A DNA stretch of 64,000 nt from Lithodes maja (Eukaryota; Arthropoda; Malacostraca; Decapoda; Lithodidae), in NCBI GenBank assembly GCA_037953745.1, contig JBAKBP010004444.1, positions 62,001 through 126,000 on the forward strand, read 5' to 3'. Under the pieces are notes generated by a model that saw only the letters and a program-made list of their open reading frames with translations, did not search any database and had not been told where the DNA came from. This document shows positions 1 through 12,378 of the stretch, piece by piece. Numbering within the stretch: position 1 is the stretch's first letter; every line of letters begins with the position of its first letter. The position numbers and the translations under genes were made by a program.

Positions 1-1544
1 GGGTAAAGTTTCCGTCACAACTGAGGGTAATTCCTAGGTCTCTTGTATACTCCTTGGTGTCTATATGTGAACCGTCCGGTGCTGCAAACGTGTGTGCATT
101 GTAATTGATTCCCCCTGAACTGTAATGTATATGCTCAAATTTGTTGTCGTTGAAGGACATGTTATTATGCTCTGCCCACGAGTAAAGTGATGCCAGATCA
201 GTTTGTAATTTTTCGGCATCCGATACTGAAGAAACTTCCTTCAGTACCCTGGTGTCATCGGCAAAAGAAGCTACAGACGAGTGTAAGACGTGTCTGTTTA
301 TGTCGGATATGTGGATCAGAAATAGCAGAGGTCCAAGGACCGATCCCTGTGGCACCCCACTGTTGACCACCGACGGCCGAGACACTGCACCGCTAGCCGC
401 TACACACTGCTCCCTGTCAGTAAGAAACGAGTGCAGCCACATCCCGAGCTTTCCAGTAATGCCCATTTGTCTTATCTTGTGTAACAAAATGCCGTGGTCT
501 ACCTTGTCAAAGGCTTTTGCGAAATCAAGATAGACCACATCAACATTTTTGTTATATTCCAGCTTTTCTAAAATTGTTTCATAGTGGGCAAGCAGTTGGG
601 AGAGGCATGAACGCCCAGTGCGAAAACCATGTTGGTCTTGGTTCATTTTGTTGTTTTGTTCGAGATATTGAGCCATGTTCTTAACCATTATTCTCTCCAA
701 GACTTTAATAATGTGAGAAGTTAAGGCAACTGGTCGATAATTTTTTGCCTCTGTCTTCGACCCTCCCTTGTGGATTGGTGTGATGTTGGCACTTTTTAAT
801 TTCTTTGGTATTATACCAGATTCTAATGAAGTTCTATAAAGAAAGAGCAAAGGAACGCTCAGCTCTTTAGCACAACGTTTAAGGAGTACAGCAGGGAAGT
901 GGTCGGGACCAGCTGCCGAGTTAGTAGCCATCTCTTTAATTGCTCCTTCTATGATGTCTCTGCTTAAAGTTATGTCCGTCAGTTTTGATGTGCAGTCAGT
1001 ACCGTGACGAAAAAAGTCCATTGGTGAGTTGATTATTTTGTCTTTCACAGGGTTGCTGAAGACACTTTTGTACTGGAGCAGTAGTTCTTCAACAATCTCT
1101 TGAGGTTCGTTTATGGTTCGGCCGTCTGAGTCAGTCAGTGGGCCAATACTCGCTCTCACTACTGACTTGTTTGAGGCATACTTGTAAAAGTATTTAGGAT
1201 TGGTTTTAATGCATGCCACGGCTTGTATTTCTTTCCGGTCATCTTCTAATTTAACTGACCTTTTAAGTTTTTCTTCTATGATGGTAATTTTGTTTTCGGT
1301 TTGCGTCCGTATTTCAATGTTGTTGGTGTTCTTGAGTTTTTTTCTTAGTTTTGTTCTCTTTCGCATCAGAACTTTTCGGTCCCTTGGTATGTTATCCTTA
1401 TAAGGAGAGGTCTTATTAGACGATCTCCTCAACGGTACATATTTCTCTGATATTTCCAAGCATTTAATCGTCAGTATGTCGTATTGGGCCTCAGGATCGC
1501 AGTCTTTCATGAGTGAATCCCAGTTTACTTCACCGAGGTCTCTC

Positions 1545-1546
<2 letters not shown>
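1..1546 (-). mobile_element. LINE reverse-transcriptase fragment (CR1/Jockey type)
   Basis: Read on the minus strand, one frame stays open from about 1546 to the window edge. It gives the linker that follows a LINE endonuclease (SEKYVPLRR), then RT blocks including PITPIHKG-like NITPIHKGGSKTEAKNYRPV, LDFAKAFDKVDHGIL, SGVPQGSVLGPLLFLIHI and the catalytic FADD box (ASFADDTRVL, near 255-285). The endonuclease is missing: the frame stops being LINE-like exactly where a CA microsatellite begins, so the copy is truncated at its 5' side. The 3' part lies outside the window. The sequence is clearly different from the CR1 copies at 8, 46 and 55 kb, so it is another family or a distant subfamily. I see no stop or frameshift in the visible 1.5 kb, so it may be fairly young. 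Clade assignment beyond the CR1/Jockey group is inference. Confidence 0.85.

Positions 1547-1585
<39 letters not shown>
1547..1585. repeat. (CA)n microsatellite
   Basis: About 19 uninterrupted CA units. It sits directly at the 5' truncation point of the LINE at 1-1546. Between here and 1842 I see only a 15-base G run (1711-1725), short TA/CA tracts and no gene. Confidence 0.95.
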
Positions 1586-1587
<2 letters not shown>

Positions 1588-1842
1588 CTTTCCTTCCTAT
1601 GCTTTATCACCCAAAAGTACACTCTAATTTGTGAAGGGCGTTGCATCCCCCCTCCCTAGGCCACGGCTAGTAGGGTCTATATATCTATATATACACACAT
1701 ACTCGTAGGAGGGGGGGGGGGGGGGAAGAGGAGGGCAAGGTCAAGGTCATGGTCATCTGGCTTAATTTAGGTCAGTGGAAGGCAGGTCATGAATCAGGGA
1801 GGGAAACACTATGTTTTAATTTGAGGGACGCAGAAGGGGAGG

Positions 1843-2040
1843 TTCAACTCCTTCGGTTCCAGCGACGTCTTTTTAGTTTGTTCTTATAACTATATTTAGA
1901 CGATTTTGTGCCGTTTAAGAAGGATTTGTGGTAGTAAAAATGGTTAAGCGAGATATTTCGAAGCCTGTTGATTGCTGGGGGCCCATTTGAAGCTGAATAA
2001 AGTCGTCTAATAGTAGCCAGAATTAAGTTCAGAAGACAGT
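1843..2040. mobile_element. Short inverted-repeat element, family B (copy 1, decayed)
   Basis: Contains the two hallmark inner inverted repeats of family B: a TTTAGACGATTTTGTGC block at about 1895 and its partner GTCGTCTAATAGTAGCCAG at about 2005-2025, with TTTAAGAAGGAT and GCTGAATAAAGT just inside. The outer ends, which in good copies read TTAACCCCTTCAG and CTGAAGGGGTTAA, are degraded (left outer end is near TTCAACTCCTTCGG). No coding capacity. A 70-codon open frame here is incidental. Confidence 0.65.
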
Positions 2041-2059
2041 ACACACATGTGTGCATCCG

Positions 2060-2310
2060 TGGTTGTTCGTGAATGTGTGGGTGGGTGGGTTTATGGGTTG
2101 GTGTATAGGTGGGTGGGTGAGTTTATGGGTGGGTGGGTGGGTTGGTGTATAGGTGGGTGGGTGAGTGTATGGGTGGATGAGTTTATGGGTGGGTGGGTGG
2201 GTTGGTGTATAGGTGGGTGGGTGAGTGTATGGGTGGATGAGTTTATGGGTGGGTGGGTGGGTTTATGGGTGTATAGGTGGGTGGTTGTTCGTGAGTGTGT
2301 GGGTGTATGG
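2060..2310. repeat. GGGT-rich minisatellite, about 60-bp period
   Basis: Runs of GGGTGGGTGGG alternate with GTGTATAGG and GAGTTTATGG. Two successive 60-base blocks (2161-2220 and 2221-2280) are almost identical, so a 60-bp period overlies the 4-bp GGGT repeat. The plus strand carries several groups of three-base G runs and could form G-quadruplexes; that is inference. Confidence 0.85.
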
Positions 2311-2397
2311 GTTGTATGCGAGAAAGCTGGAGAGTGATTGAGATATTTTATTTCAGCTAGTATATGATGATTTAAACAACTCAATGAAGTTTTGTAT

Positions 2398-2785
2398 TTA
2401 AGGGGAGTGACCTATTTTTGCTCTGTCCTTTTTTTTTATCTTTCTCTGGCTTGTATCCATTTGGCCCCATTCAGCCTACTGTTTTACGACGTTTATCCCC
2501 ATCCAGGTGTCAATTTTTTACTGGTGAGCGGTAGCGAGCCAGCATATTTTTTTATTTTTGTTTGACAGCAGGCTAAATTTGTACATTTTTCGATAGAAAA
2601 ATGTTTCCGACGAAGCCGGATTTCTTCATATAATGCTGGCTCGCTATCGCTCGCCAGGAAGAAATCGACACCTAGATGAGGATAAACGTCTTAAAATAGT
2701 TGGCTGAATGGGGCCGAATGGTTACAAGCCAGAGAAAGAGAGAAAAGGACAGAAATTTAAAAAAAAAACAGGTCACCCCCCTTAA
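2398..2785. mobile_element. Foldback element with TTAA ends (family A2)
   Basis: A long inverted repeat. The left arm begins TTAAGGGGAGTGACC and the right arm ends GGTCACCCCCCTTAA. Inside, TCTCTGGCTTGTATCCATT pairs with AATGGTTACAAGCCAGAGA, and GGTGAGCGGTAGCGAGCC pairs with GGCTCGCTATCGCTCGCC, around a loop near 2595. The GCTCGCTATCGCTCGCCAGG and TACATTTTTCGATAGAAAAATG blocks are shared with family A elements at 2.9-4.6 kb, so this is a palindromic relative. TTAA at both ends is consistent with a TTAA target duplication. Confidence 0.75.
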
Positions 2786-2865
2786 GTTACGCCATGTTTG
2801 TACTCTAAAAAAAAGCACGGTGTATATTTATGTATTCGTATATTAATTACTTCTCATTACCTCAT

Positions 2866-3201
2866 TTAAGGGGAGGTATTTAGTTTGTTCCCTACGTTTT
2901 CATCAAGCTTAAAATTACACCCCCTAGACCCCCTTTCAAGATAAATTTTTACATTTTTCGGTAGAAAAATGTTCCGGCCGGAGGCCGGTTGCTCTTAAAT
3001 TACAGGCTCGCTATCGCTCGCCAGGAAAAAATTGATACCTTAATTGCACGAAAGGTCTTAAAATTGACAGAAATGGGGCAACATGTCTTAAAATGTCCAA
3101 ACTAATAGGGCGAACGTCTTAAAATCTCAAAAGCAATGGGGCTAAACATGAGGGAGAAAGGGGTCCAGAAAAAACTCCCTCAAGTGGAAATCTCCCCTTA
3201 A
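2866..3201 (+). mobile_element. TTAA-flanked short element, family A (copy 1)
   Basis: A 336-bp non-coding element starting TTAAGGGGAGGTATTTAG and ending GGAAATCTCCCCTTAA, so GGGGAG/CTCCCC inverted ends sit between two TTAA. Marker blocks in order are CATCAAGCTTAAAATTACACC, ACATTTTTCGGTAGAAAAATG, GGCTCGCTATCGCTCGCCAGG, three AAACGTCTTAAAAT-like blocks and ATGGGGCTAAACATGAGGGAG. The same order recurs at 3638, 4220, 11339 (inverted) and 34252 (inverted). TTAA targeting suggests a piggyBac-like machinery; no transposase for it is visible in the window. Confidence 0.8.
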
Positions 3202-3248
3202 TAGAAGTATATGAATGCACACCTATAACATATCATCAGTTTCTCAGC

Positions 3249-3489
3249 TATATCGCCTATACCTTGTTCCAAATCAGTAGGCCAAAACTCTTGAACATTA
3301 ACCCCTATATCTCACAAACGACTATATAGTAATCGAGCTGATATATATTTCTTCTATTTGGGAAGAGTCAACCACATAATGGGTGTGGAAATATATAACC
3401 CATTTGCTCTAGCCCTTTTTGAGTTATAGAGGTTAGGTTATGGTTCACGATTTCTGGAATACCTATTTGGAACAGGGTATAGCCATTAT
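3249..3489. mobile_element. Short element with inverted ends (unclassified)
   Basis: CTATACCTTGTTCCAAAT at about 3257-3274 is the reverse complement, with one mismatch, of ATTTGGAACAGGGTATAG at about 3465-3483. They bound roughly 240 bp of AT-rich non-coding sequence. A similar GGTATAGG end occurs alone near 7545. The superfamily is not clear. Confidence 0.55.
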
Positions 3490-3495
3490 TGGGAC

Positions 3496-4096
3496 TTAAC
3501 CCTTTCAGTACCGGTGATGTCTTTTAAATTTTACTTCCGCTACATTTAGACGATTTTATGAAGCTCAGGAAGGGTACATGGTAGCTAAAAGGATCAGTTG
3601 AGATAGTATGTAGCCTCTTAATTGGCAGACGTCCTTCTTAAGGGGAGGTATTTAGTTTGTTCCCTAGACCTCCATCAAGCTTAAAATTACACCCCCTTGA
3701 GTCCCTTTCAAGATAAATTTGTACATTTTTCGGAAGAAAAATTTCCCGGCCGAAGGCCGGTTCCTCTTAAATTACAGGCTCGCTATCGCTCGCCAGGATA
3801 AAATCGACACCTGAATTGCACGAAAGGTCTTAATATGGGGTGAAAGTTCTTAAAATAGCTAAACTAATGGGGCAAACGTTTTATAATATCAAAAGCAATG
3901 GGGCTAAACATGAGGGAGAAATGGGTCAAGAAAACAATCCCTCAAGTGGAAATCTCCCCTTAAGCTGAATAAAGTCATCTAATAGTTGCCAGTCTGTAGC
4001 CTTTTAATTACTAGACGACCTGCCTAAGCTGCATAAAATCATATAATATTTGCCAGAATGTAATACAAAGGACGTCACCGGTACAACAGGACTTAA
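3496..4096. mobile_element. Family B element split by a family A insertion
   Basis: The left end reads TTAACCCTTTCAGTACCGG at 3496; the right end reads CGTCACCGGTAC then GGACTTAA at 4096. The left half has ACATTTAGACGATTTTATG (about 3543) and stops at GTCCTTC. A complete family A element follows (3638-3963), and family B resumes with GCTGAATAAAGTCATCTAA and TTGCCAG. In intact family B copies (1.98 kb, 6.2 kb) the two halves are contiguous as CTTCCTAA-GCTGAATAAA, so the insertion point is directly visible. The part after the insertion also contains a second decayed copy of the inner block, so this B copy had an internal duplication. Confidence 0.75.
3638..3963 (+). mobile_element. Family A element nested in family B (copy 2)
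   Basis: 326 bp, starting TTAAGGGGAGGTATTTAG and ending CTCCCCTTAA, with the same block order as the 2866 copy. The surrounding family B sequence has only one TTAA/CTAA at this point in its empty form, so the two TTAA here are a target-site duplication. This fixes the element boundaries and shows that family A moved after this family B copy was in place. Confidence 0.85.
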
Positions 4097-4219
4097 TTAC
4101 ATGCTATTGATATCGCACATTTGATTACTGTAATTTTCATGTATGTCTCGGATTATCTGTATGTACTGCTCTGCCCTATGTAGCCTTTATATGACTGCTT
4201 ATATTGAAAGAGGAAAACA

Positions 4220-4581
4220 TTAAGGGGTTAGTGGTTATGTTTTGATCTATTTATTTATTTATTTTATAGTTTCCTCGCTAGACCTCCATCAAGCTTTAAA
4301 CAAAAAAATTGACCCCCCCATTTAGATAAATTAATTACATTTTTCGGTAGAAAACTGTTCTGGCCGAAAGCCGGTTTCTCCTAGAATTACAGGCTCGCTA
4401 TCGCTCGCCAGGAAAAAAACAACACCTAAATGGCACGAAAGGTCATAATATTGGCATATAAATGGGGCGCAGGGTCTCAAAATCGCCAATCTAATGGAAC
4501 GAACGTCTTAGAATCTCAAAATTAATGGGGCTAAGCATGAGGGAGATGGGGGTCCAGAAAAAGCAACTACCTCTCCCTTAA
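4220..4581 (+). mobile_element. TTAA-flanked short element, family A (copy 3)
   Basis: Starts TTAAGGGGTTAGTGG and ends CCTCTCCCTTAA. It keeps the TCGCTAGACCTCCATCAAGC, ACATTTTTCGGTAGAAAA, AGGCTCGCTATCGCTCGCC and GGGGCTAAGCATGAGGGAG blocks. It is longer than copies 1 and 2 because of an insertion of TTTATTTATTTATT near its left end, and it is more diverged. Confidence 0.75.
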
Positions 4582-4669
4582 GTGTTAATAATGTTCTACA
4601 AATGTATAGTGTCTAAACTGGTACCAGTTATCCATGCAATGTTTACAAAAGTGGACCTCCTTCTCCACT

Positions 4670-5062
4670 CTGCCTCACTTTTATTATTTGTCCTCCTCCT
4701 CCTCCCTCTCTTCTTCGTTCTCCTCCCCCTCCTCCTCTTCCGTTTTCTTTTCCTTTTCCCTCTAACTTCTCCTTTTTCCTCTTCCTCCTCCTCCTCCTTT
4801 TCCCTCTTCCTCCTCCTCCTCCTTTTCCCTCTTTCTCCTCCTTTTCTTTCTTCCTCCTTCCCCTTTGCTTTACCTTTTCCTTCCTCCTCCTCCTCCTTTT
4901 CCTCCTCCTCCTCCTTTTCCCTCTTCATAATTCCCCTCCTCATTCCTTTTTCTTCCTCCTCCTCCTCCCCCTCCTTTTCCATCTTCCTAATTCCCCTCTT
5001 CCCCATTCCTTTTACTTCCTCCTCCTCCTCCTCCTCCTCTTCCTCCTCCTCCTCCTCACTCT
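4670..5062. repeat. Polypyrimidine (TCC)n-rich tract
   Basis: Nearly 400 bases of C and T on the plus strand, mainly TCC repeats with TTTTCC and CTCTTC interruptions. Long open frames in both directions (Ser/Leu/Phe-rich plus, Glu/Lys-rich minus) come from the triplet repeat and are not genes. A tract this long can adopt triplex (H-DNA) structure; that is inference. Confidence 0.9.
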
Positions 5063-5217
5063 CGGAACGGACTGCAACGAACCTCTCCATCAGCAGATCA
5101 CAAAAGCTCGGGAAATTAATAGAGAAAATTATGATGATGTTATTTGGACGGGGCGGATAGGAGTTTGATTTACTCTGGGTGGTGTTTTTCTTCCTGGGAG
5201 ATGAACTGTGTGAGAGA

Positions 5218-5412
5218 TGTATAGTATGTATGTATGGATGTATGTTTGTATGTATGAGATGAACAGTGCGAGATATGCATCGTATGTACTGTATGTATGT
5301 TTGTATTGAATGTTTGTATGTATGTATGTATGTATGTATGTATGTATGTATGAAATAAAGAAAGAGTGCGAGAGATGTATCGTATGTATGTATGTATGTA
5401 TGTATGTATGTA
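5218..5412. repeat. (TATG)n tetranucleotide repeat, several blocks
   Basis: TATG units run in three blocks, separated by near-repeats of the phrase GTGCGAGAGATGTATCGTATG, which itself recurs three times (about 5205, 5268 and 5364). The whole region is therefore a compound repeat with a longer period of roughly 60-100 bp. Confidence 0.9.
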
Positions 5413-5661
5413 TAAAAGAGGAAGTCTGTTCGTTTGTCATATAATTTGCTACACATGTTTAATCTATTTGAATATCAAAGAATGACACTTTATTATCAGA
5501 ATAATTGTCTATATTTATAATAAGTTCTTCAGGATAGATGTCCATTTAAATTGTATCAAAGACTGCCGCTGTTGAAAATAGTGATACTGTCAATCTACCT
5601 TGAACATTTGCATATTATCTTGCATGTTGCATATTTTCTCTGAGTGTTATATTAAATTCAT

Positions 5662-5666
<5 letters not shown>

Positions 5667-5711
<45 letters not shown>

Positions 5712-5832
5712 TCACTCACTCTCTCGCACTCTCTATCACTCTCTCTCTCTCTCACTCTCTCACTCTCACTATCTCTCTCGCACTCTCTATCTCTCTCTCG
5801 CACTCTCTATCACTCTCTCTCCCCCTCCCCCC

Positions 5833-5910
<78 letters not shown>
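5667..5910. repeat. (CA)n followed by (CT)n compound microsatellite
   Basis: About 20 CA units (5667-5706) run through CACTCACT into some 200 bases of CT with GCACTCTCTATC interruptions. A short C-rich block lies at 5820-5832. Confidence 0.95.
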
Positions 5911-5912
<2 letters not shown>

Positions 5913-6085
5913 TCCCACCACTCCAACACACTCACATGTCACAGCTGGAGGAGATAACAGGAGTAAGAGGGGAGACACAATACATCAAATAAACAAAAAG
6001 AATCAAGTCAGAACCAAGGAAAAATAGAAGCATAATACAATAAGGAAACAAGTACAAAGCAGGAAATAGTATCCACTGTACAAAA

Positions 6086-6288
6086 TTAACCCTTTGAAGA
6101 TAGGTAGCATTTTGGCTATCATTAGACGATTGTATACAGTTTAAGAAGGATCTGTGGGAATTGTATGGGTAAAAACTATCTCAATTAACCCTCTGACTTC
6201 CATATACCCTTCCTAATCTGAATAAAATTGTCTAATAAAAGCCAGCAAATAAAAAAAAAAATTGCATATTTGATCTTGAAAGGGTTAA
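6086..6288. mobile_element. Family B short element (complete copy)
   Basis: 203 bp from TTAACCCTTTGAAGAT to ATCTTGAAAGGGTTAA: TTAA on both sides and a 12-bp terminal inverted repeat. Inside are TGGCTATCATTAGACGATTG, TTTAAGAAGGATCTGTGGGA and, at the other side, CTGAATAAAATTGTCTAATAAAAGCCAG. This copy shows the overall near-palindromic plan of the family best. Confidence 0.8.
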
Positions 6289-6469
6289 GGGGTTGAAAAA
6301 GCTGTAGACGAGTATAATGACAGATATTTAAATGTCTGTCCTTACACTAACTAGATGGGTTCATTACTACCAATATACCTTTATAAGTGCATGTTAATAT
6401 GGACACTTTATTGCCCTGTTTATACCTTCTCTCAACCCTCAAAGTTTGTCAGTGTACCGGAGGGAAGAA

Positions 6470-7443
6470 TACGTAAAATAATAATGCAATACAATAATAT
6501 AACAAAATAATAATGCAATACAATAATATAACAAATAATAATGCAATACAATAATATAACAAATAATAATGCAATACAATAATATAACAAAATAATAATG
6601 CAATACAATAATATAACAAATAATAATGCAATACAATAATATAACAAATAATAATGCAATACAATAATATAACAAATAATAATGCAATACAATAATATAA
6701 CAAATAATAATGCAATACAATAATATAACAAATAATAATGCAATACAATAATATAACAAATAATAATGCAATACAATAATATAACAAATAATAATGCAAT
6801 ACAATAATATAACAAATAATAATGCAATACAATAATATAACAAATAATAATGCAATACAATAATATAACAAATAATAATGCAATACAATAATATAACAAA
6901 TAATAATGCAATACAATAATATAACAAATAATAATGCAATACAATAATATAACAAATAATAATGCAATACAATAATATAACAAATAATAATGCAATACAA
7001 TAATATAACAAATAATAATGCAATACAATAATATAACAAATAATAATGCAATACAATAATATAACAAATAATAATGCAATACAATAATATAACAAATAAT
7101 AATGCAATACAATACAATAATATAACAAATAATAATGCAATACAATAATATAACAAATAATAATGCAATACAATACAATAATATAACAAATAATAATGCA
7201 ATACAATAATATAACAAATAATAATGCAATACAATAATATAACAAATAATAATGCAATACAATAATATAACAAATAATAATGCAATACAATAATATAACA
7301 AATAATAATGCAATACAATAATATAACAAATAATCATGCAATACAATAATATAACAAATAATAATGCAATACAATAATATAACAAATAATAATGCAATAC
7401 AATAATATAACAAATAATAATGCAATACAATAATATAACAAAA
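6470..7443. repeat. 29-bp tandem array, about 33 copies
   Basis: The unit is AATAATAATGCAATAC followed by AATAATATAACAA (29 bp). Spacing of GCAATAC is a constant 29 bp except for a few units carrying an extra A (near 6510 and 6592) and two with an extra ACAAT (near 7112 and 7172). Units are almost identical, which suggests recent expansion or continuing homogenisation. The very long minus-strand open frames here result from a repeat unit without stops and have no protein-like composition. Confidence 0.95.
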
Positions 7444-7593
7444 TAAGAAGGAAATGAGAACTGGAAATTTACAGCCCATTTAATGTCGCCCCGTTTGAGT
7501 TACAGAAGGTAAAATACTAGAGTTAATGCCTTCTTATATTGAACTAGGTATAGGAAATAAAATTATATATATATATACTGTATACGGTATATT

Positions 7594-7750
7594 AAAACTC
7601 GCAGGAAAAATGAAACATTGGAACACATAGCTTTCGTGTATTCTCTCAAGACATCTTCAGAGTAATACGACATACACACATCGTATTACCCTGAGGATGT
7701 CTTGAGAGAATAGACGAAAGTTCGGTGTTCTTTCATTGTTCTACGAGTTT
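7594..7750. mobile_element. Inverted repeat, possible Penelope-like element terminus
   Basis: AAAACTCGCAGGAAAAATGA, CTTTCGTGTATTCTCTCAAG and ACATCTTCAGAGTAATACGA on the left face TCGTATTACCCTGAGGATGT, CTTGAGAGAATAGACGAAAG and CTACGAGTTT on the right, around a spacer of about ten bases. On each arm a CTGAnGA block and a later CGAAAG resemble the core of the hammerhead ribozymes carried by Penelope-like elements, but stem II pairs out of register by about one base, so I do not call a ribozyme. Classification is tentative. Confidence 0.5.
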
Positions 7751-7800
7751 AACTACATACTTTGATCACACGTATAGGCTATGTGAATTAACCTCCATTT

Positions 7801-7803
<3 letters not shown>

Positions 7804-7861
<58 letters not shown>
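7804..7861. repeat. (GA)n microsatellite
   Basis: About 28 perfect GA units. A complementary (CT)n tract follows at 7976-8055, about 115 bp away, so the two could pair as a long hairpin. Confidence 0.95.
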
Positions 7862-7863
<2 letters not shown>

Positions 7864-7974
7864 AAGGAAAGAGGCGTGGAGGGGGATTAATTCAGCTCAT
7901 GTCAAGGGTTTGGCAAGATAACCCAGGAGCTATGTATAGAATGAATCACTGGGAATCACATGCTGAGATATGGT

Positions 7975-7975
<1 letters not shown>

Positions 7976-8055
<80 letters not shown>
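7976..8055. repeat. (CT)n microsatellite
   Basis: About 40 CT units with a few CTAT and CTTT interruptions, directly followed by a family A fragment. Confidence 0.95.
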
Positions 8056-8056
<1 letters not shown>

Positions 8057-8107
8057 GGGATCTAGGGCGTGTAATCGTAAGCTTGATGGAAATATAGGGA
8101 ACAAACT
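8057..8107 (-). mobile_element. Family A fragment
   Basis: GGATCTAGGGCGTGTAATCG then TAAGCTTGATGGAAATATAG and GGAACAAACTAAAAAC match the end of the inverted family A copy at 11.58-11.63 kb. The copy is cut on the left by the CT repeat and on the right by the start of the CR1 copy, so no TTAA end is left. Confidence 0.75.
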
Positions 8108-11211
<3,104 letters not shown>

Positions 11212-11338
11212 TGTATATTACCATGTACCTTGAATATTATTTGGCTCTATCATTCGTTCAGTTTTATATTTAGCTATTTGTTTCTCTGTATATTATGGTT
11301 TTATAAGATCATTACAATATACAGTGAGATTAATCAGC

Positions 11339-11640
11339 TTAAGGGAGATATCCACTTGAGGGATTGTTTTCTGGATCCCTTTCTCCCTCATGGTTAGCCC
11401 CATTGCTTTTGATATTTTAAGACTTTCGCCCCATTTCTGTCAATTTTAAGACTTTTCGTGCCATTTAAGTGTCGATTTTTTCCTGGCGAGCGATAGAGAG
11501 CCTGTAATTTAAGAGGAATCGGCCTTCGCCGGTACATTTTTCTACCGAAAAATGTAAAAATTTATCTTGAAAGGGGATCTAGGGGGTGTAATTGTAAGCT
11601 TGATGGAAATATAGGGAACAAACTAAAAACCTCCCCTTAA
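11339..11640 (-). mobile_element. TTAA-flanked short element, family A (copy 4, inverted)
   Basis: 302 bp, from TTAAGGGAGATATCCACTTG to AACCTCCCCTTAA. It carries the family A blocks in reverse complement: CTCCCTCATGGTTAGCCCCA, CCTGGCGAGCGATAGAGAGC, CATTTTTCTACCGAAAAATG and GTAAGCTTGATGG. Both TTAA are intact. Confidence 0.85.
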
Positions 11641-12009
11641 CCTTAGCTTTATACTGAATATAGAGTTTATTTGTAGATATAAATTATGCAATCAATACAT
11701 TTTGTAGGCAAAAATGTACATATTTCACATCGGATCTTAATTTAATAATACATTTCTGCACTTATACATATACTGTGCCTTTTTTGACAATAGTTATGCA
11801 CTGAGTGATGCATGCATAAGCGTATAATTATATATATGTATTCTAGCTATCCATCTGTGTATCTGCCTCTCTGATACTCGTTAATCCGAATCGTAGTTTA
11901 ATAGGACCTTTAGGGAATTATTTAAACTATATTGGCGGTAATTTAATAATATTCTCGAATTTAACTGCCTGATCAGATTAGCAAAACTGTTATCCAGATT
12001 TTCAGAATG

Positions 12010-12110
12010 AATGATGTGAGCGTGTGTGTGTTTGTGTGTGTGTGCGTGTGTTGTGTTTGTGGTTTGTGTGAGAGATTGTGTGTTTGTGTGTGTGTGTGTG
12101 TACATTTATG
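12010..12110. repeat. (GT)n-rich tract
   Basis: GT dinucleotides with TTGT and GCGT interruptions. The 370 bp before it (11641-12009) is AT-rich and I recognise nothing there. Confidence 0.85.
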
Positions 12111-12186
12111 CCTGTGTGCCTGTATTATGTACATTTATGGTTATGTATGTACAGTATGTGAGTACATGCGTATATACAGTAGGTGT

Positions 12187-12378
12187 TTATCCCCTTCAGT
12201 ACCATGACGCCTTTTTACCTTTGATTCTGGCTATACTTAGAGGATGTTATGCAGTTTAAGAAAGTCCTATGTTATTAAGAGGGTTTATTGAGATCATAAA
12301 ATTATTTACCCTTTTGATTCATAGAAGTAGATTACAAATTAAAGATAATCGTCTAATGGTAACCAAAATATGATGAAC
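12187..12378. mobile_element. Family B element whose right end became a minisatellite
   Basis: Left end TTATCCCCTTCAGTACCATG (first TTAA mutated to TTAT), then CTATACTTAGAGGATGTTAT, GGGTTTATTGAGATCATAAA and ATCGTCTAATGGTAACCA, as in the 32349 copy. Where the right terminus should lie, the sequence continues as ATGATGAACATTCCGTATTG, GTGTGAAGGGGGTTAT, and from there a 45-bp tandem array begins. The terminal GGTGGTGAAGGGGTTA of each repeat unit resembles the family B end (GGTGCTGAAGGGGTTAA at 35779-35794). Confidence 0.72.

Noticed and set aside
2047..2337. Telomere-type repeat
   Set aside because: GGGT units with a 60-bp super-period do not match the arthropod TTAGG telomere motif.
4582..5456. 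Ser/Leu-rich plus frame and Glu/Lys-rich minus frame
   Set aside because: Products of the (TCC)n and (TATG)n repeats; no conserved domain.
6470..7443. CRISPR-like array
   Set aside because: Units are contiguous with no variable spacers, and the sequence is eukaryotic.
6432..7479. Three overlapping minus-strand frames of about 290-346 codons
   Set aside because: Artefact of the 29-bp array: the unit has no stop on that strand, so all three frames cycle through the same peptides (LLYYCIALLFVI).
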